A stretch of 64,000 bases of DNA, taken from positions 238,079 to 302,078 of the forward strand of contig BJOX01000159.1 of NCBI GenBank assembly GCA_009731375.1, given 5' to 3'. The notes under the pieces are model-generated. The model ran no database searches. It was not told the DNA's origin and saw only the letters and a list, made by a program, of their open reading frames with translations. This stretch comes from Paulinella micropora (lineage: Eukaryota > Cercozoa > Imbricatea > Euglyphida). Of this stretch, positions 40,986-49,543 are shown one piece after another (positions within the stretch are counted from its first letter, which is position 1; every line of letters begins with the position of its first letter). A program made the position numbers and the translations under genes.

Positions 40986-41564
40986 TTAAAAATCCGTAAT
41001 GTACAGCTCCCTGTTGAACCGGGGCTTGAACCGGGCGGCAGTCTCTTCTGCTCCCGTCAGCCATAAATAACTGGTCCACTTGTCTACTTGCAGCACGGGC
41101 CAGCCCGCGTCCTCGTACGCCAGCCGGAAGCGGTAGGCCGGTACGTACGCTAGCGCCACAATAGAATCTCGTGTCGTCCTGGGCACGGGGAAAGACGTGC
41201 GGCCCATGCGCCTGCACGCGGCAAAGGGCGTGATCACCCGGTCGCGGTGGTGGAACACGAAGCAGGTGCCACAGTAGCCCTCGACCGTCCTCTTTTGGGT
41301 GAAGGTAAAGCAGATGTACTCGCTCTTGCGCGACACGGTGTTGATGAGGCGCGGCAGCGACTTGGTGTCGTAATTAAAAGTAGCGTTGAGGAACTTGTGC
41401 AAGCCGGACAGCTCGCCGTTCTGCACTTTGCGCCGCTTCCACCGGCCGCGCGCGAACCTGCTAGTGTGCGTTTTGAGGTGACGGATCGTGTGCGCGATTT
41501 CACCGATGCGAAGGTAAGACAGCACCTCTATCAGGAGATCAGCTGGTAGTGCGGCTAGTATCAT
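40986..41564 (-). CDS. F-box-like protein
   Basis: 192 aa. The N-terminus AALPADLLIEVLSYLRIGEI fits an F-box (LP...L..IL.YL). The middle is basic (RGRWKRRKVQ), and the rest holds single Cys residues (YCGTCFVFHH) without a clear finger. Viral F-box proteins commonly link host targets to SCF ubiquitin ligases. It converges on the KilA-like gene over an 18-bp AT spacer. Confidence 0.55.
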   Translation of the reverse strand: MILAALPADLLIEVLSYLRIGEIAHTIRHLKTHTSRFARGRWKRRKVQNGELSGLHKFLNATFNYDTKSLPRLINTVSRKSEYICFTFTQKRTVEGYCGTCFVFHHRDRVITPFAACRRMGRTSFPVPRTTRDSIVALAYVPAYRFRLAYEDAGWPVLQVDKWTSYLWLTGAEETAARFKPRFNRELYITDF

Positions 41565-41664
41565 TTTTGACTTTTTTAACTATAAGGGATAGAACTTTTT
41601 GTTTTTTTTTGGGCCGCTGTGACCACCCTCCCCTTGATATTATGGGTCAAGCGTGCCCCACGCT

Positions 41665-42642
41665 TTAAGAGCTGTCGTAACCGTCGCCGGGCGGTCCGCC
41701 ACCTATGACGGGAGGGAACGGCTTGACTGTGGTACCGGCGTTGGTGTACATAAAATCGGGCTTGAACGATGCAGCAATCGTCTGGTTTTGCTGCGCAAAC
41801 CGCTCTGCTGCCAACCTTTCGGCGTCCCGAGTTTGCTGGTCCAGCTTCTGGAGGATCTCCTTGTCCCTTTGGGCCATGGTCTTGCCGTCCTTTTTCAGGC
41901 GCTGTCTCGCGCGGTCACCGTAGAATAGCATTCTTTGCATCATTTCTCGCTCTTGGCGAGACATGCCCTTGAGCGAAGTTGGCAGCCAGCTCGGAGCGCG
42001 GTACGCCAGCTGTTTGAGGCGCTCCTGTTTTTGGATGTCCGCACGGGTCGGCGGCTTGGGCGGGTCCGGCCCTCTGAGGATGACTTCGCCATCTGGTAAC
42101 GAAGCTGGAGCGAGCCAGGACTTATAGTTTAACTCCAGCCTGTCTAAATGCTCGTGGTAAATCATTGCAGCATGCCGCGTCCCCACGTTGCGCTCATCCG
42201 TGCATTGGGCAAAGTGAGCCATAAACTCCTTTTTGGGAAAGAGCTGTCCGAAATTCTCCCATAGGTTGGTAAGGGTCCGCTGCACTTTCGAGTTGAACAT
42301 GATGCAATGTGACGTCTGTTCCCGCATAATCGGCGATACGGAGTTCCGCCCGGTGAGGTACTGCACTGCGATGAAGATCGTGATGTTATAGTGGCGGTAT
42401 GTACCAAAAAAGTTCTGCATCCATCGATCAGTACTGTCTATGACGCCGAAGACTTCGATGTTCCGCTTGAACTCGGTTGGCTGCAGCTGCTCTGCCGGCT
42501 GCTGCTTCTTCTTCTTCTTGCCCTTGTCTTTCTGCTTGTCGACATAGTCAAGTATCTTCTCCTCGATTGTCTTCTCGCCCAGCTGCTGTTCCGGCTCCGG
42601 CAGCCGTTCGACCGGGCCTTCCTGCTGCTGCTGCTGCATCAT
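41665..42642 (-). CDS. Packaging-ATPase-like protein lacking a visible P-loop
   Basis: 325 aa. After a poly-Gln/Lys N-terminus, residues 60-160 resemble the second half of an A32/FtsK-type ATPase: IEVFGVIDSTDRWMQNFFGT in Walker-B position, YRHYNITIFIAVQYL like the sensor/arginine strand, REQTSHCIMFNSKVQRT, and the end block (WENFGQLFPKKEFMAHFAQ). No GxxxxGKS/T occurs anywhere in the ORF or nearby on this strand. The C-terminal 120 residues are a charged coiled coil. Either the N-terminal half was deleted or this is a derived form. Confidence 0.5.
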   Translation of the reverse strand: MMQQQQQEGPVERLPEPEQQLGEKTIEEKILDYVDKQKDKGKKKKKQQPAEQLQPTEFKRNIEVFGVIDSTDRWMQNFFGTYRHYNITIFIAVQYLTGRNSVSPIMREQTSHCIMFNSKVQRTLTNLWENFGQLFPKKEFMAHFAQCTDERNVGTRHAAMIYHEHLDRLELNYKSWLAPASLPDGEVILRGPDPPKPPTRADIQKQERLKQLAYRAPSWLPTSLKGMSRQEREMMQRMLFYGDRARQRLKKDGKTMAQRDKEILQKLDQQTRDAERLAAERFAQQNQTIAASFKPDFMYTNAGTTVKPFPPVIGGGPPGDGYDSS

Positions 42643-42679
42643 TTTTTTAAAACTTCTCCCCGAATATTAAAAAAAAGTT

Positions 42680-42835
42680 ATGCCACTGTTCTTGAGTGAC
42701 AGGACTCGCTTGCTAGTCAACCAGGCCGAACCAGCCAGGGCGGCAGTGGAGGCCGCGCTGTCTGCCAAGAAGCCCAAAAAAACGAAGAAGAAGAAGCCAC
42801 GGACGTTGTTAAGAAGGGCAAGTGAGATTTTTTAA
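42680..42835 (+). CDS. 51-aa basic protein
   Basis: MPLFLSDRTRLLVNQ... with a C-terminal Lys/Arg cluster (KKPKKTKKKKPRTLLRR). The ATG follows an A/T-rich leader (AATATTAAAAAAAAG) in the divergent gap between two genes. Possible core or DNA-condensing peptide. Confidence 0.45.
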   Translation: MPLFLSDRTRLLVNQAEPARAAVEAALSAKKPKKTKKKKPRTLLRRASEIF

Positions 42836-42868
42836 TTTTCGTTGCACAGATTTTGAACAGAAGGAAAC

Positions 42869-43441
42869 ATGAAGCCCTGGCGCAAGAGGCACGCCGGCCG
42901 CGCTTTTACCAGCGATGCGCCTGTTTCTTTCAAGAAGCAGCGCACCGGCTTTGTTGGCGGCGGGTCGGTCGAGATGGCGACCAAGACCAGGGAAATAATG
43001 AAATATGCCAACCCGCAGCTCTCGGCCGTGCTGGATGCGGTCGCGCCTGCTGCCAGCACTGGCTCGCCAATCCCCACCGCTCCGCCGCTGTCGGCGACTG
43101 GCACAGGCTCGTCAATCCCCACCGCCCCGCCGCTGTCGGCGACCGGCACAGGCCCGTCAATCCCCACCGCCCCGCCGCTACCGGCCGACACAGGCGCGAA
43201 GGCAGACACGAAAGCTGCCGCGGGTGCATCGACGCTGGACTCAATCGACTCGGAACAGAAGCTCTGGGAGCTGGCGTCCAGAATGTCTGGCCGTCCAATC
43301 GAAGAGCTGAAAAAAGAAAAGGCTGCAAACGCGATGCATGCTAAGTACGAAGAGCTGCGCCGAAAACGAGACGACGGAGTCATAACAAAAGAGGAATATT
43401 CCAGGCAGTTTAAGGAGGCGTACAAGGAATGGAGAAAATAA
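42869..43441 (+). CDS. Hypothetical protein with Pro-rich 42-bp repeats and SHOCT-like end
   Basis: 190 aa. The basic N-terminus (KPWRKRHAGRAF) is followed by three near-identical 14-residue units of the type TGSSIPTAPPLSA (43060-43190). The C-terminus KYEELRRKRDDGVITKEEY resembles a SHOCT oligomerisation tail. An in-frame TAA at 43439 separates it from WH2-type repeats that continue in the same frame, so the two may once have been a single gene. Confidence 0.5.
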   Translation: MKPWRKRHAGRAFTSDAPVSFKKQRTGFVGGGSVEMATKTREIMKYANPQLSAVLDAVAPAASTGSPIPTAPPLSATGTGSSIPTAPPLSATGTGPSIPTAPPLPADTGAKADTKAAAGASTLDSIDSEQKLWELASRMSGRPIEELKKEKAANAMHAKYEELRRKRDDGVITKEEYSRQFKEAYKEWRK

Positions 43442-43951
43442 ATTATCAAGGCGACTTCGGACCCGACAGAGGCGCTGATGCAGTCCATCAAGGCCGGCAA
43501 GAAGCTCAAGAAAGTCGACCAAAAGACACAAAAAGCGGCGCCGACAGATCCACAAGACGCGATTAATCAAGCGATCAAGGCGGGCGGCAAGCTTAAGAAA
43601 GTCGACGCAGCGGCGCACACTGCTGCTAAAAAAGCAGCCGAAGAGAAAGAAAAAGCCGAGAAGCCCACGGTGATGGACCAGCTCAAGAAGGGCACTCAAC
43701 TCAAGAAAGCAGACCTGAAGACACAAGAAGCTATACACCAAGTGGCAGCGTACCAAGCGAACAAGACTCCCAAACAAGAAGAGAAACTAAGGGCCTGGTC
43801 CCACAAGCTGGGCGAAGCGATAACCGAGCTTGAGGCACAGATCACGAAAGAGGAAGACCTTCACGGCAAGTCGGACGAGACGGAAGCCATAAGAAAGAAA
43901 AAGAACAGGCTGGTGGCCAGGAAGAAGATCATAGACGAGGGGCTCAAGTGA
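43442..43951 (+). CDS. WH2-motif (actin-binding-like) protein
   Basis: First ATG at 43478; the frame is open back to 43442. Three motifs have the WH2 consensus (hydrophobic helix, then LKKV/LKKA): ALMQSIKAGKKLKKVD, AINQAIKAGGKLKKVD and VMDQLKKGTQLKKAD, spaced about 35-45 residues. A basic coiled-coil tail follows (ITELEAQITKEEDLHGKSDE). Known of the family: WH2 motifs bind actin monomers and nucleate filaments, as baculovirus p78/83 does. No other domain is seen. Confidence 0.6.
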   Translation: MIKATSDPTEALMQSIKAGKKLKKVDQKTQKAAPTDPQDAINQAIKAGGKLKKVDAAAHTAAKKAAEEKEKAEKPTVMDQLKKGTQLKKADLKTQEAIHQVAAYQANKTPKQEEKLRAWSHKLGEAITELEAQITKEEDLHGKSDETEAIRKKKNRLVARKKIIDEGLK

Positions 43952-43993
43952 TGATGATTTTTTTTCCTGTCAGACTAAATTAAAAAAACCAGT

Positions 43994-46393
43994 ATGTACG
44001 TCAAGAAGGCGGCCGGTGGTAGCTGGACGGGCCGGCCCAACGGGCGGTTCTTCGACAACCGGCCCTTGCCGTTCAAACAAAAGAGCCAGAACAGCAGCGG
44101 CCTGTTCGGGAATTTGGCCAAGGCCCAGGCGCTCATGAGGCAGGCCTACCACCCGCACGGGCCGGCAGAGGCGTTCGAGCTGGAACTGTTCGAGGAGCCG
44201 GCGGCGGCTGCAGCAGGGGAGCCGGAACCGGCCGCGCCAGCGGCAGCTGCAGAGAAGAAGAAGGAGGAACAGAAGCCGGCACCGGCGGCTGCAGAGCACA
44301 AGAAGCCAGCGCCAGCGGCTGCGGAACAGAAGAAGGAAGAGAAGGCGCAAGAGGGGGGAAGGCGGCCAGCCCGGGATGGACGACGACGAAGAGGAAGAAG
44401 AAGGAGAAGAGGCAGGAGAGAATGGTGGCGGGGAAGTCGAGGACGGCGTCGAGGGCAAGGGCGAGGAAGTCAAGGCTGCAGAGCAACAAGAACTGCCACC
44501 AGCGGCAGACCAAGAACTAGCGCCAGCTGGCGACGGCCCTGAGGGTGTGGACCAGAAGTTGCCACAGGACGTCAAGGAAGGCCTAAAAAAGCTGCAGGAC
44601 AGAAGGGAGGCCTTCGAACGCAAGAAACAAGAAGACGCCGCGCGCGAGGAACTTAAGCGGCAAGAAGCACTACAGGAGTTCGAGGAGCACAAGAGACAGA
44701 TCGAAGCGGCACAACGACAGCAGGTGATAGACGCCCAACTCGCACAGATGCGCGCACAGGCCGAGAGAGTCAAGAACAAAAAGAGGTCGAGGCTGCCAAC
44801 AGGGCGAGGCTGCAGGAAGAGAAGAACGCGGCGGAGCTGGTCGCGCTGGCCAAGGAGCAAGAGCGCATAGCCCAGCTACAGCTGGCGGCCAAGACCCAGG
44901 CCGCACAGGCCAAACTCAAGCAGATTCGAGTCGAGCAGGCAAAGGAAGTGAAGGCTAATCTGTTGGAAGCAAACGTCCAGTCTGCACAGGAAATCGAAAA
45001 AGCCAAGGCAGACACCGAAAAGAAACTCAACGAACAGAAAGTGGCGCAGCGGACGCAGGCCCAGATCGAAGAAGCCGAACGGAAGGCAAAGCTCAAGTCA
45101 GCACAAATGGAAAACGCAGCTGCGATGGAAAAGACGCAAAAAGACGCCAAGGCCGCGCTGCAGATCGCGGCGGGCCAGAAGAAGGCACAGGACAAGGTCT
45201 TGCACATCCAGGGCGAAGCCCAGCGGCTCATGCTGCAATACAACGACAACGGGCAGGCGCCCGCCCAAAGAATCGAGGCCTCCCGCGAGCTTGGACGACT
45301 CTTGCTGCAGGCACCGCCGCCGGCTGCAGCGGGTGCGGCTCCAGTCGAGGTTATCCAGCTGGGCAAGCTGCGGGCCCTGATCCAGGAGAACCCGGAGGCC
45401 TCTTTCCAGGGGATAGCCCGGATGTACACGGCCTCGATCGAGCAGTGGGCCCACGACAACAAGATCACAATCGAGAAGGCGATCAGTGACGCAAAAGCCC
45501 AGCTTTCGCGGGTCCTGGGCAAGCAAGGACTGTCGGACCAAGACCGCAAGGGCGTGCAGACTCTGCGTGACCACCTGCGGATGTACGCAGGGAAAGGGTT
45601 CAAGGACCCCGGTAACTGGGACGAGCACGAGCTCGCTGACCTGGACGACGAAGACGACGGGGCGGTAGAGGAAGTCGCCGCCGACGACATGGAGGACGAA
45701 GAGGAGGGCAGCGGCGACGACAACGACACTGACGACGACGTGGACTTTCTCCTGGGAGAGATGAACGAAAAAAGAAAAATGAACGCGGCTAACAAGGAGG
45801 AACACGAGCGCAAAAAGAAACAATTTGAAGACGCAGAGAAGGCGGCCAAAGCCCTGTTTATCGAGTACCACGCCGAGCAGGACCCAGCCAAGAAGGAACT
45901 GAAGGCCCTTGAATGGCGCAGGTCGGTGGAAGACGAGCAGCAGCTGGTGCCCTACGGCGAAAAGCAGCTGGCGGCCGTCAGCGTACCCAAGCTGCAGCGC
46001 ATGGTCGACAAAGCCGGCAACAAGAATACTTCGCGGGAGCTGGTGCAGATGTTCCTCGTGCCCTACAAGCAAAAGAAGGAGCCGGTGCCAGAGAGCGAAC
46101 TCAAGGCCATCAGCAGCGGTCTCGTGCTGACCGAACAAGCCAAAGCTTTCATCCACGCGCTGAAGCAAGAAAACAACAAGCTGGTTACGCAGCTGACTAA
46201 CCAGGCGAGGCGAGCAAAGAACCTGAAATTCGTAGAAGAAAGGAAAGGAGCGGGCGCCAAGAGCAACGCGCAATTACAGCAAAAGCGAGAACGGCAGCGG
46301 AGGGCGGGCGTGAAAAGTAAGAAGCCTGTTCGCAGCAGCGCGCTCGTGCCCTCTGCCGGCCAAGAAGTCGCGCCGTACGGAGCGGTGCCCTGA
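43994..46393 (+). CDS. Large coiled-coil virion protein, two frame breaks
   Basis: Three segments in changing frames (43994-44370, 44376-44790, about 44765-46393) form a continuous composition: a Gly/aromatic N-terminus (GGSWTGRPNGRFFDNRP), Ala/Pro/Glu/Lys repeats, a long Gln/Ala/Glu/Lys coiled coil, an acidic island (DLDDEDDGAVEEVAADDMED) and a basic end. Breaks lie near 44355 and 44790. By size and place it may parallel the 912-aa PLA2-domain protein of element A, but no PLA2 motif is visible. Confidence 0.55.
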
Positions 46394-46431
46394 AAAAAAA
46401 TTAATTAGTGTTGACATTCAATAACGACGGT

Positions 46432-46698
46432 ATGCAACACCTGGCCTTCTTCGACCCGACCTTGGCCCTGGCCTTGGGCAAAGTCAACGAGGCACAGTCG
46501 CGCGTCGCGGGGCAGAAACGCCGACAACAAGAGGACGCCGAAAAAAAGGCCATCGAGGTCCTGCAGACTACCGTGGCCGAAGCGCCCATTGAGAAAGTGT
46601 TTAAGCAGCCGGCGATTGCCGATGCCACCATCTTGTTGGAAGTAACACCTGAACAAGCCACCCGCTGCGAGCAGCAGTTGATTGGCGGCGGCAAATAA
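46432..46698 (+). CDS. Hypothetical 88-aa protein
   Basis: From ATG 46432 (MQHLAFFDPTLALALG). Helical, with a charged centre (GQKRRQQEDAEKKA). Preceded by the spacer AAAAAAAATTAATTAG and followed by TAATTAAATTT, as with other genes of this block. No domain recognised. Confidence 0.5.
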   Translation: MQHLAFFDPTLALALGKVNEAQSRVAGQKRRQQEDAEKKAIEVLQTTVAEAPIEKVFKQPAIADATILLEVTPEQATRCEQQLIGGGK

Positions 46699-46739
46699 TT
46701 AAATTTTTTTTTCTTGTCGGGTGATTGTTATATACGACC

Positions 46740-47327
46740 ATGAGCAACCGAGGCCCTGTCGTGCCGCTAGTCAACACCGGCGAAGAGAAGTCGGCGGCCG
46801 CCCAGGCCAACCAAGTCGAACATGGGACCGAAACACGTCCGATCATCCAGACCGACAGTCTCGCTACAAGCTCGATCATCTATTCGGCCCTTTCGGCGGC
46901 CGGTGCAGGCGCCGCGCAAGGCACCATCGGCCAGATGAAGAATGTGGCACAACGCCTGTCACAGAACTCGCTGGCTCCTTGGTATAAAGGAGCGGTCCTG
47001 CTCGTCGGTACACCCGCGGAGATCCAGGCAGTGTACGGAGCAGACTTCCGCAAGAAGAACTGTGCCGCTGGCGAAAACCCGCCGGCCGACTGGGGTGATG
47101 ACGGCGCCAACATGCTGCCCTGGCTTACGGAGCTTCGGAGAACGTACGGTAACGGGTGGGAAGGCTTTATGCAAGTGGCAGCTTTCGTGGAACAGTACCA
47201 ATCGGCCAAGCTCCGTGACCAGCCATGGGCGGCTATCCCTGCAGTTTCTACCCTCGATCGCGAGAATGGCTCCGTGCGCGGCTGGACCACCATCCACGAG
47301 GCCGGAAACGCGCACCTGATCGGATAG
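46740..47327 (+). CDS. Hypothetical 195-aa protein
   Basis: From ATG 46740 (MSNRGPVVPLVNTG). Contains a Gly/Ala-rich segment (SALSAAGAGAAQGTIGQ) that may be membrane-active and a Trp-rich second half (WYKG, DWGDD, LPWL, GWEGF, GWTT). Intact, in the plus-strand structural operon-like row. No family recognised. Confidence 0.5.
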   Translation: MSNRGPVVPLVNTGEEKSAAAQANQVEHGTETRPIIQTDSLATSSIIYSALSAAGAGAAQGTIGQMKNVAQRLSQNSLAPWYKGAVLLVGTPAEIQAVYGADFRKKNCAAGENPPADWGDDGANMLPWLTELRRTYGNGWEGFMQVAAFVEQYQSAKLRDQPWAAIPAVSTLDRENGSVRGWTTIHEAGNAHLIG

Positions 47328-47366
47328 AAAAATTAATCTTAATTGTACAAAGGACAAAGGGAGAGC

Positions 47367-48023
47367 ATGACAGACCCGTTTGCCAATCTCGAGCCACCCA
47401 CCGACCCGCTACCGCCTGTCACCGAAGCTAAAGCGGCGGTAGCAGCCCCGCCTCCTACCAAGCGTCGCCGGACAGCAGGCCCTTCTCAAGCGAGCCTGGC
47501 ACGGCGTCTAGGAACAGCGCCAGCGGGACCAGAAGACCCCGTGCTACGCGATGACCCCAACTACCGGCTCTTGTGCGCTTATGGCCGCAGCGCTCTGATT
47601 GGCCCCAAGCTCAAGAAGGCGCACATCAACTGTGACCCAAAAACTCTGCGCAGGCTGCCCAAGCAGAAGCTGCCGCTGTTGTTGGACGAAGTAGAGGAAG
47701 TGCTGGAAGGTGAGCTGTCGGGCGAGCTGGCGGACGCCGTGCTCAAGCAAGGGCTCGTGTGCCTCGAAAACCTAGTAGCGAACCGATCGCGTTACCAGAT
47801 CGCTGGCACGACCGAGGCCTGCTTTGCCAATGACCGGTGGTGCTTCTTGCTCGAGCGGGCCAAGCTGCGCGCGGGCATCGGGCTGCAGCGCCTGGACCCT
47901 ATGACTGAACTGGCCCTGCTGACGGCACAAACGGCCGCCATCACCCATGCCAAGAACACGATCTTTGTAGCACAGCCGAGCCAAGCCACAAATCTGGACG
48001 CACCAGCGCCCGCAGTTCAATAA
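47367..48023 (+). CDS. Hypothetical 218-aa protein
   Basis: From ATG 47367 (MTDPFANLEPPTDP). A Pro/Ala-rich N-terminus with an NLS-like TKRRRTAG is followed by a helical domain (LPLLLDEVEEVLEGELSGEL). A structural or assembly role is suggested only by position. Confidence 0.5.
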   Translation: MTDPFANLEPPTDPLPPVTEAKAAVAAPPPTKRRRTAGPSQASLARRLGTAPAGPEDPVLRDDPNYRLLCAYGRSALIGPKLKKAHINCDPKTLRRLPKQKLPLLLDEVEEVLEGELSGELADAVLKQGLVCLENLVANRSRYQIAGTTEACFANDRWCFLLERAKLRAGIGLQRLDPMTELALLTAQTAAITHAKNTIFVAQPSQATNLDAPAPAVQ

Positions 48024-48077
48024 TAAAAAAAATTTTATTTTGTTGTACGCCAATTAAACATCTCTCCGAAAAGAAAA

Positions 48078-48542
48078 ATGGCCGAGGTCGTGAGCGATCT
48101 GTTCTCACTGGAAAACTTTGCCCGGTCAAGCACGGCGGCCGCTTTTGCCTATGTGGCCGCCCCGGTCGTTATACCGGGCAATGCGATGTTTAGCTTTTCG
48201 TCCGTCCCCTTAATAGGGGCAGCCCAGGTCAGCAAGAGCACTGGCCTGGCGGTCGTGGCCTTTGTGACCGCCACTGCTATTGACCTCATCCAAAGCAGAG
48301 TCCTCAACCGCACCAAGGAGGGCCGTCTAGCCTCGTACCCCAGCTTGGCCGTGCACGTGGCGGGCGGAGGCCTGATGTTCGCCATGTTGCCCCGCCTCCT
48401 GAGCAAGGGCCAACTCGGCCTGGTAGGCGACAGTGATACCGCCAAGCAGTTGTTCTTGGTCGGCGCACTTTCGGAAGTGTTCAGCCAGTACTTCTACGAG
48501 GGCTACCTGAACCCCGCGAGCCAAGGACACTACCGCTTCTAA
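48078..48542 (+). CDS. Multi-span membrane protein
   Basis: 154 aa with three or four hydrophobic segments (STAAAFAYVAAPVVIPG, TGLAVVAFVTATAIDLI, LAVHVAGGGLMFAMLP, QLFLVGALSEVF). Intact. Possible internal-membrane virion protein; family not recognised. Confidence 0.55.
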   Translation: MAEVVSDLFSLENFARSSTAAAFAYVAAPVVIPGNAMFSFSSVPLIGAAQVSKSTGLAVVAFVTATAIDLIQSRVLNRTKEGRLASYPSLAVHVAGGGLMFAMLPRLLSKGQLGLVGDSDTAKQLFLVGALSEVFSQYFYEGYLNPASQGHYRF

Positions 48543-48577
48543 AAAAAGAATCTTGTGTAGCTAGTCTAGAGTGAAGA

Positions 48578-49118
48578 ATGCCAGTGGAAGAGGAAGCTCT
48601 GTTGGCCTGGGCTCTGATCGTTACAACCGCTATCATCGTGGTCGGCTGTGTGCGCGCCTGTTGCAAGCGGCTCTTGCGCCCATCAATCTCGTGCGACCTC
48701 GACAAGCCGCTGCCCACACACTACGTGACGCTCGATGACATCCTCCGGCGGCCTTACCAAGCGCCAAGCGCTGCAGAAGCTCTTTGCGGACCTGGAGACT
48801 GTGCTGGACAACTGGGGGCTGCTGTCTGCAGGCGAGAGCAAGGACCTGCGGATGCAGTGGAACTTAGGTCTTGAGCAGCAAGTTGCGACCGTTGAAAAGT
48901 TCTTTTTGCCTGCCTACAAGGACGGCAAGCTCGCCGCGTACGTCCAGAGCGAAGCTGGCATCTGGTTTGAGCTGGCCGCCAAGACTCGTGCTCCGACTCC
49001 CGCCCTGCAACAGCTGCAGCAAAGATTTCTGGCCAAGCAAAGTCTGGCCAAGGACGCTCAGTTCCTGGGACAAATTGCGCAAGTCAGGGAACGCATCTGC
49101 CAAGTCATTGTCTTTTAA
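48578..49118 (+). CDS. Membrane-anchored hypothetical protein, probable frame break
   Basis: The first frame from 48578 has an N-terminal span (LLAWALIVTTAIIVVGC) followed by Cys/Arg (RACCKRLL). A second frame, open from 48735, carries a helical domain (QALQKLFADLETVLDNWGLL) to 49118. The two overlap by 140 bp. A single-base loss near 48745 would join them, but two overlapping genes cannot be ruled out. Confidence 0.45.
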
Positions 49119-49173
49119 ATAAAAAAAATGAAAAAATTTAATTTTCGTAACTTATCAAGTTTAAATAAGAAAG

Positions 49174-49503
49174 ATGGGCAAGCGCACGCGAGAAAGGCAC
49201 GAGCGGCACACGGCCAAGAAGGCCGCCCGCAAGGACGCCCGCGCCGCCACCGAACAGCGCGTAGGGCGCAGAAAGGCGGAGAGAAGGGAACGTACTCGCG
49301 AGGGCCTGCGACAGTTCGGCAACACCATTAAGGGCATCGGCAACTTTTTCGGCAAGCAGATCGACAAGGTGACCAACATCCCGAAAGAAGCGATGGACAC
49401 CACCCAGCAGCTGGGCGACAACGCCGAGGGCCTCAAGTCCATGGCTCTGCCTTTGGCGGTCGGCGCCGCGGCAATCGGGGCCGTCATGATCCTGAAAAAA
49501 TAA
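49174..49503 (+). CDS. Basic protein with C-terminal membrane span
   Basis: 109 aa. Residues 1-50 are highly Arg/Lys-rich (MGKRTRERHERHTAKKAARK), residues 52-80 amphipathic, and the end is hydrophobic (MALPLAVGAAAIGAVMIL) with a Lys pair. It could link DNA and membrane inside the virion. It lies 40 bp upstream of the MCP gene. Confidence 0.5.
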   Translation: MGKRTRERHERHTAKKAARKDARAATEQRVGRRKAERRERTREGLRQFGNTIKGIGNFFGKQIDKVTNIPKEAMDTTQQLGDNAEGLKSMALPLAVGAAAIGAVMILKK

Positions 49504-49543
49504 AAAAAATCTTCTTTGTGCTTAATATTATACTGCAACGACG

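Noticed and set aside
44770-46273. 373- and 391-aa minus-strand ORFs opposite the coiled-coil gene
   Set aside because: Ser/Phe/Leu-rich antisense of a Glu/Lys/Gln coiled coil; no motifs of their own.
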